A stretch of DNA of 64,000 nt from Atopsyche davidsoni (lineage: Eukaryota > Arthropoda > Insecta > Trichoptera > Hydrobiosidae), in NCBI GenBank assembly GCA_022113835.1, contig JAILWY010000011.1, positions 2,852,001-2,916,000 of the forward strand, given 5' to 3'. The translations under genes and the position numbers were made by a program. Shown here piece after piece: positions 42,101-51,100 of the stretch (its first letter is position 1; each line of letters begins with the position of its first letter). A model generated the notes under the pieces. The model searched no databases. It was not told where the DNA came from and saw only the letters and a program-made list of their open reading frames with translations.

Positions 42101-45100
42101 GCAAATAGATATTAGCCGGAAAAAAAAGAAAGCCGAAAATGTTAATAGAAATCAGTCGCTGCCAAAAGAAATATATTGGCAAAAAGAGAAAGCTCATGCT
42201 GCAAATAGAAATCAGCCGGCAAAAAAAAGAAAGCTGATAATGCAAAATAGAAATCAGTCGCTACAAAAAGAAATCACCCTCTGCAAAAAGAAATCACCAT
42301 CTGCAAAAAGAATCTATTGGTAAAAAAATGAAAGCCGATAGTGGAAATAGAAATCAGTCGCTGCCAAAAGAAATCTATTAGTAAAAAGAGAAAGCTCATG
42401 CTGCAAATAGAAATCAGCCGGAAAAAAAAAGAAAGCTGATAATGCAAAATAGAAATCAGTCGCTACAAAAAGAAATCAGCATCTGCAAAAAGAAATCTAT
42501 TGGTAAAAAAAAGAAAGCCGATAATGTAAATAGAAATCAGTCGCTGCAAAAAGAAATCTATTGGTAAAAAGAGAAAGCTCATGCTCCAAATAGAAATCAG
42601 CCGACAAACAAATGAAAGCTGATAATTCAAAATAGAAATCAGTCGCTTCAAAAAGAAATCAGCATCTGCAAAAAGAAATCTATTGGTAAAAAAAAGAAAG
42701 CCGATAATGTAAATAGAAATCAGTCGCTGCAAAAAGAAATCTATTGGTAAAAAGAGAAAGCTCATGCTGCAAATATAAATCAGCCGGCAAACAAATGAAA
42801 GCTGATAAAGAAAATAGAAATCAGTTGCTGCAAATCTTTTTGTATGAATTTACCTTTTAACTTGAAATTGAAAAATTAAAATACTTTGTAAACCAGAATT
42901 TTATTCATGATATATTATCAATATGTAAACATGTTTTCAATTCTCTGCGGCAGTAATTGAACGAATCATTCGATGAATTCAACCATTATTTCTCTCGCTT
43001 ATTCGAATCGATCACTCGATCGGGCCCATCACTAGGCCGCATCGCAGACGCACAGCCCCGCCTGTTTGTTTACTTCCATACGTAAATATGACATTCGCCG
43101 AGAATAACCCCGTCTCGCGTCTTCGGTCTGCCTCCCGTGCAGCCCGGACTTGCATTCAAATTGCCTGCTCGCGTATACAGAATTGCCACTTCTTATCGAC
43201 TTGCAATTTCTAGCGAAGACTGCATTAATATCCTCCGAGAATATTCCGGCAGGTTAAATTTGTAATACTCAATGTTCAAACAACAAATGCGAACAGCTAA
43301 TCGGCTTCTACGGACTCTTAAAAGGCTAAAATACTCACACACACAAAAATGTTCGTAATCTCCTAGCCAATTGGCTATCCATATTTTTTATGGACATTTA
43401 CCACGGGACATGTAAATATCCTTAAGCGAAAAGCCCCAGTTTTAATATTTTCTTTGCAATTTATATCAGAATCATCCCTTTTACGTATTGCACGATATCG
43501 CCGCACGCCACTGAGAGATAGTAGTGAAACTTTTTATCTGCTGTCGCCAGCATGTCCCGGCTAGTATTTAGCGATTCACAAGCTTTAACATAACTGATAA
43601 GAAACATACTAACATGGCTGCATGGGGGGTTGCCATTACTGGGGTAAACACTTCACCCCTCGCCACCCCACTGTGGCTAATCTTTAGGGTGAACTGTGCA
43701 AATATTCCTCCACCCCACAATCTCTAATTTCAGCACTGCTATGCTGTGGTTATATTTCGTAACATTAATAAACTGTGTGATCTGATAGGTGAGACGTTTG
43801 CGCGAAAATATTTCATGTATCGTATCATGATAATCTATCAAATGAATAAGTAGAACGGAATTGTAAAAGACTACATTTTAAGGCCCACAAAAAGCATGCA
43901 TTCCGAAGGTAGGTTATCTTAAACACTGTTCAATGTTTGGTCAGAAATTTACGCGCGTAAATATAAAATGGACGACTTGTTTTATTCTTTGTGTGCCAAA
44001 AGGCAGTCATCGTCGGCTATATCTCGCGGGTTAATTTTTTTTAGTTATTTTACTGCGCCAGCTTCCGTTTTGCCACACGTTTTTGCAAACATAGAAAAAT
44101 CAATACTCTCCGATGGTAGAAGAGCGCGCCTTGCTGGTTGGCGCGATTGTCTATGCTCCACGTGAGAGCACGTCTGCATCAGTGGAGTGTCTACTTACTC
44201 AAAGGTGATTGCTTCCGCCGTGTTTCCACACAAAAGAAAGTACGAAGTTGCAGTGCACGTTTATCCGTCTTGTTCATAATGAAAAAAATACCTCTTGTGA
44301 ATTTATGTTACACGACGTCACGAAACTAACGAAAACAGCTGGTTTATCTGATTCCCGCCGTTGCTTTGCTAAAATGTACTAATTTTGATACGATTCTGTG
44401 AAGTCAATTAAGGCTGAAGAGTTGCGAATAAGTATGCGGTAAAAATATTCATTCTGAAACGTGGGAACTTTTGCGCGCGTTGTGGAGGACAATCAAACAA
44501 TAATCACCGCACTGATCGTGCTTTTATAAACTCAAGGCTGCGTGTAATCGACCGAAGAAAATGTACTTCTCTCTCAAAATGCGAACAGATCACGTTTGTT
44601 TTAGTAAAAAAAAAATCTCAAGGTCATTCGCATTGCAAAGTATTTGAAATAAACGGCACAACTGTTATCATACGTCTTATATCGATCCGCGTAAACGGCT
44701 TTCTTTGCCGCTGTAGTCATGACACGGCACTAGAAGATGAAATACCAAATTCAACAACAAAAATAATATATTTGTTTTCTTAAAAAAAATATTATTATTT
44801 AGATAATCGATTCGCCCATGAAACGACGAGAAAAATCCTCGATTCGATATTTTCGACACCGGTGGAATTTGAATCCACACCCTGCGGCTATCATATACTG
44901 GAAATGTGAAAGTGTGGATTTATTAAAAATATTATATGAGGCACATGGGAAACATTATCGCATTCTGCCTTTACAGGACAAACGCATTCGTAAACGTTTT
45001 TTTTTTTCGCTCAGGGTAAATGTCTTTATAATCGACAGTGTCGCTAGCATGAAAAATATTATTCACATATGTATATCATATGGTACAACGATTACCTGGT

Positions 45101-48100
45101 AATGAGAGTGGTCCTTTCATGAAGCGGCCATTTTCCCGAGAACCCCCCCCCACTCTTCAGCCTTCCCCTTCAGCCCCCCCACCCCTTCAGCCCCCCCACC
45201 CCCCCTTCAGCGCCCCTCCCCCCCACCCCCTGGACGAGCTGAACGTCTGTGGGCCACTAATGACTGCACCCGGGGAGGGTAATGACTCCGCCACTCACCC
45301 CGCCAGGCTCCAGGGGTGGTGTTGCCGCGGCGGAATGGTTTAATTTGTAACACTCCATATTAATTGAAAAAAAAAAAAAAAAACACGCAAAGCAACACTA
45401 GGGTAATACTAAATATTTGGTATTCTCGAATAACAGCCTGTTTAATTTTTTAAATTATAAGATAAGCCAAATGGCTAGAAGAATACGAATGAATTATTTT
45501 TTTTAGGTAACATTGATTAAATCTTAACGCCCTTTTCGCAAAGATACGGGCTTATAACAAATAGTAAGGCTTATCATGTACTCGTGTATCTTGGAAAAGA
45601 TCCAGTGGGGATAAAAATAAACTGAGCCAGGCCTTCATGGATTTTCCGCTTCTGGAATGTCCCGGAGCCAGCGAGCTCCATAAAAAGACAGCAATTTTAA
45701 TATATATATATATTTATATATATATATATAGGTCAAAAATTAAAACACGAAACATGTAGAAAGTACAGCAGTCGAATTTGTTTCTTGACAAATTAAACAT
45801 TACACGCCACGCACGCGGCTCGTGTGGCTTTAGAGAGTCGCGTGCTTTGAATATGTATTGTATTAAATTCCGCCCCCCGAAGTGTCGCCCGAGTGCCACC
45901 TAGTTGGCAGCGGCGAGTATTTAATTATATATATTTAAATTGTATATTGGTTCGAATGAAATAAATAATTTATTTTGAAAATTGCATGACCCTAGAAATG
46001 GGAGCAGATAAAGAGTCGCGTAGGCAGATTTTTTTTTTACACTCTAAGCCAGTGGCGCGCAACCCGCGGCATATGTGAAATAAAATGTGTCCACGGCTTG
46101 ATTTGCACCACTTCGCATACACCAAGTCGTTAGACAAGATTCTTAGTCTTCGATTGATGCCGTGATCATAATACCATAGAACAGACTTCCTCGAGTTGTG
46201 CTTCTTCTTCATAAACCATACATATTGCGAATGTGGATATTTTCCTGCGTGCACGGTTCTATATTTATTGGCTGACCGTTGGCCACGTGCGAGGCTTCTT
46301 CTTGTGGCATGATACGAGGTTTTGTGTTGATTTAAATTTGACTTTTTTTTTTCTCTGTTGGTTTGCAGCGGCGACTGACGCGGAAGTTCGGCATCAAGGT
46401 CGGCGCTCCCACGCTGGTGCTGGTGGATGCGGCTGGCCGGGAGATCTGCCGTCCTTCCCCGCGCCAGCTCGACACTCCCGGCGCCTTCCCCTGGGCGCCG
46501 CGCTCCGTCCAAGAGGTCCGTACTGCCCAGACGCGAAAACCCCATTAGATCTGCCACAGTACCGCCATATTCTCAATGCATCATTCCACAGAGACGATAG
46601 AATCTGATAGAGAATCGATTTGCGCTAGAAAGCTTTGTAGGAAACTCTTGTAAGATCTGTGATCACGACGTTGGCATCCATCAGCCCTGGCTCTCACGCC
46701 GTCTTCGTCTCCCGCAGATCCTGGCCGGGGTGCCGCTGGAGAGGGAGGGCGCGCCGCCCGTGTCCTACGCGGACCTGCCCGACGACTGCATCAAGAGTTT
46801 CTACTTCGCAGCGCACTGGGTGAGTGACATCATAAAATATGCAACCCCTCACCGGAAACCTCGTATTGCGTCATAGTTTTAAAGGACTAGGGATTGTTAC
46901 TTGCAACAATGGCGTTACAACGCACTCATGGTGTACCACTGTTAAGCTACGACGTCGTTGTCACTTAAAATCCCTCACGTCCTATTTATGCTGATTCATG
47001 ATTCTCTTAGGGAGAATAGTGTAGTCTTCGGGTTCTTCTACACCACAGCAACGAAAAGTCTGCGTATTGCTGTTGCCCAGTAGAATTATTATATAACCCT
47101 TTCCTTAAAAAGCTCTGGCGTTTAGATCTGATACTCCTTCTGCAGCAGAAGCCCTCCCACCTTGACAAGTCCACTACTCCATTGCCGATTCTTTACAGAA
47201 TGACAGCCACGCACAATCAACAGAATGGGGAGAGCGAGGAGGTTCTAGCAGAGTTTTACCCCCAAAAGAGAATGTCGCGTTTTTTCGTTTGCTTAGAGCA
47301 GAGGCTCCCAAACTTTTTGTCCCGTCGACTCCTTGTTGAGTTTTCCTGTTTATCGTAGACCCCCTGCCTTGCTAATATAGAATTTTTATATCTGAAATCC
47401 GCTAAACAGAGGTCCGCTATATCGAGGTTTTACTGTATACCTTCATAAATAAAAACACACAAAATGCAAATATAGTAACATTCACTAAAAAAATCAATAC
47501 TTTTAAAGGGAGGAATGGGTCTGAAGCTTTGACAGTAAATTTTCAATATTTGGCTTCAAATAAGACAGATTTAACTTTAAATCTCCTCGCCCAGTGATTT
47601 CCAATCAATTTCTTTTTTTGTAAGAAGAATGGCAATCGCACTGAAACGTCCACGAGGAATGAAGATGGTAAAGCTATCAAAAACCTTCTTGCCATAGTCC
47701 ATAATGCAGGATAAATAGCAGGTATGTCTCTCTGAAGCCAAAATTGCTGATATCCCTTTCTGAACTGCACCTTCAGTTCTTCATAAGTGCTTATTTCGAT
47801 CAGTTCCTCTTGTAGTATGACTTCCGATTTTTCAGCGTATGGATTGATAATCCACTGTGGTATTTTGGTGATGACCAATTGATAAATTGACCAATGATAA
47901 ATTGGGGGTCCATGAACTGTAAATGGGGGTCTACGAGAGTGAATCCCATTTAAGCAGGTCATCACCAAAATGTAGACATTTCGTAAATGTCATAATGCAC
48001 CGAACACAGATTGTACCTATGTACTTTGTGACGAATCGAAGCCCTGAAGCGTAGAAGTTCGTGCCAAATTCTTGAGAAACGAGACTTTCGGCATTGTAAA

Positions 48101-51100
48101 ACTATACCGACGTACCTTTTTGGAGCTTATGACACAAGAAGACGAACCATTACGATCGTGCTGCCTTTTGAAAAAAATCATTTACAGGGGCTAATAAACT
48201 CGGATGGGCAGCGAGCTAATTGGTTGTAATAAAACAAATTGATTTGACAAATATTCCGAGAAAATAAGGACACCTGTACGGCCCAGGAACGTGGGAACTT
48301 TGGTGACCGCGGACAGACAGACCCTTCTAAGGGAGACAGTTTTAAATCGTTTTTAAGTGAGTTGTTCTATATAAGATGTCAAAAATATGTTTAAGTTGAG
48401 GAATTTGTAAAAATTCAATATTAGCAAGGCAGGGGGTCGACGGGACAAATAGTTTGGGAAACTATGGTTTAGAGTTTCTGTAATGTTGTGGCTTGTGTGC
48501 AGTGCCCGCCGTGCAAGGCGCTGACGCCGCAGCTGGCGGAGACGTACGGGCTGGTGCGGGGGCGCGGCGTGGACTGGCGCGTGATCCTCGTGAGCAGCGA
48601 CCGCAGCGAGGAGGCCTTCGAGCGCGCCGTGGCGGGGCTGCCCTGGCTGCGCGTGGGCTGGGCCAGCACCAACGCGCGCCGCGAGCTGGCCGGCGCGCTC
48701 GGCGTGCACGGCATCCCCGCGCTGCGCGTGCTGCCGCCCGGCGCGGCCCCCCACGACGCCCGCCGCCAGGCCGCCGGCGACCCCGACGGGCTGGTCAGTA
48801 CCCACTCGTGACATTCCTGGACTCTCATTCTGCTTAGTCAAATCTGCTTAGCTTCAAGTCGACCCCAGTTCACAGGTTCCATCTGAGAGGCGATGACTCC
48901 ATCTCCTCGTTTCGTGCTCCATTTACAGCTCCCACTGGTCTGGTCAGTATCCGCTCGTGACATTCCTGGAGTCTGATTCACCCCCCCCCCCCTCCTCTAA
49001 TCGCCATCCTATATGAGGAATCCACGAAAATATTTTTCAAATCTGCTTAGCTTCAAGTCGACTCCAGTTCACAGGTTCCATCTGAGAAGCGATGACTCCA
49101 TCTCCTCGTTTCGTGCCCCATTTACAGCTCCCACCGGTCTGGTCAGTATCCGCTCGTGACATTCCTGGAGTCTGATTCACCCCCCCCCCACCCCTCCTCT
49201 AATCGCCATCCCATATGAGGAATCCACGAAAATATTTTTCAAATCTGCTTAGCTTCAAGTCGACCCCAGTTCACAGGTTGCATCTGAGAAGCGATGACTC
49301 CATCTCCTCGTTTCGTGCCCCATTTGCAGCTTCCACGGTGTCATGCCGACGGGCAGGTCTGTGTCTAGACGCCTTGAAGGCAATAGCGCACCACTCGCAA
49401 TCGAACGGTTTTATGACGCACGTTATAAAAACGATCAATCAGAGAGTTGGCTAGTGAGACAAGTAGAAATGCCAATTAAAGATGAGCATATCGGAATGCC
49501 ATCACCCAGGATTCTCGAATAACGAAATCGACTCGTCCGACAAGGTTTCTATTAAACTCATCCTAGTTAGAAGCATCCATCAATTTGTTATTCCATCCTA
49601 GCTTGTTCATAAATTCAAGGTAACCTTATTAAAATATATATATATTACGGTCCATTTGTTGAGGGTTTTTATATTGTTTTCTATTTTAATATAAATTCGA
49701 TAAATACAGTACAACATTAAAAATATAAATATTGCATATTTGTGTTGGCCTTTGATCCGGTTGGCAGCACATAATCTTTTTTTGTTTCAAGTCGGATTGA
49801 ATTTGAACATATTTAAATTAAAAAAAATAAAACAATTCCTCTTTTAAAAATAATCCATATATGTTCGTTTTTCAAATCACACAGCCTTGTTCCCTGTTCT
49901 TTATTCAAATTTAAATTATTAGCGATCGATCGAGATGGAACATGTACGCTGTTTGCGTGACGGTAATAATTAGTCTCCACGAGCTCGCGGTTTGAATTGA
50001 TAATGCCGTGTGAGCGAATGCGTGGCACCTGTGGGATATATCCCTAGCGAGTCTTTAGTGCACTGCATGCCTACGTATAAACCTGGATTCTGGCATAGCT
50101 AACGCTGGATGCACGCTTCATTCATGCATAATGTATATCATCGTCTGCTCATCAAAGGAACCGGTTCAACATTCTAATAACCATTCGATCAATTTGGTAC
50201 GCCATTGTACATATACATTGCGTGATTATTATTATGCTTATTTGAGAAGCGAATCAATAAGTTTTACTGTACATTAAAAAAAAATATATATAAAAAATAA
50301 TATATAATTTTATTACAACCAACAAGCGTTAGATTATATGCCTTCGTGTATTTATAATAAGTAAGTTATTGCGAGAATCTGTTGTTGGTAAATTTACCTT
50401 GTTGTTGTTATTGTAATAACAGTTAAAAAATTATCTCACGCCGTTTTAATATATATTTCTGTATGAGATAAAAATATAATCTGCTTATCGAAATTCAACA
50501 TTTCGGTTATGGTACTCGAGTTATCTTCAAGGAATGCAAAAAACGGATGAAATGCTCGGCATTTGATTCCTTTGATGATGGATCCACTACCGGAGCCGAA
50601 AAGTTGAACAAATAAACTCACATCGACCCGACTGAGCATCCCAGAAAGCATTTTCACGCTGAACCTGCGTACTTGACGATGGCAAATAAACACGGCTTGT
50701 TGGTATTCTGCAGAACTTCCCGTGGAAGCCGGGGCCCGTGAACATCCTCACCGACTTCTACCTGGACCGGCTGCGGCTCCACCCCGCCCTCGTGCTCTTC
50801 GTCGGTGAGTTTTTCTCGCTCCTGGCGACATCTCACACTCTGGACACCAATAAAACCAACAACTCCCGGGATAAACACGTCTTTATTGAAAGTAAAACTA
50901 GAGCAGGTCGATCGGGATTTTACAGAGTGGGAGTGGCCTATCGTGATGATGGAAGAGGTAAGGTATATAATGCTGCACTGTAGATATCCGCAGTAGCTAA
51001 TGCTTGAATCCCAAGTACACACACTCACATGCATCGTTAGGTTGTAACTTTTTTATACCTGCAAATCTTTTGCCTTGGTGTGATGGATCTGGATCAGAAG

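Larger units (their letters stand above)
39108..46368. other. NXN intron 1 (7.3 kb)
   Basis: It contains a GC patch at 40790-40990, the 183-bp satellite (42009-42838), repeat C (42975-43037), the poly-C tract (45144-45231), a (TA)n tract near 45700-45732 and a hAT-like end near 46050. 43050-45130 otherwise holds nothing I can name. Confidence 0.8.

Noticed and set aside
42463..42765. 100-codon minus-strand frame
   Set aside because: It is a translation of the 183-bp satellite and repeats with it.
45080..45343. 87-codon proline-rich frame
   Set aside because: Translation of a simple poly-C tract in an NXN intron.
48838..49345. Possible CRISPR-like array because of regular repeats
   Set aside because: Units are about 200 bp direct tandem copies including an exon end; a eukaryotic tandem duplication, not repeat-spacer structure.
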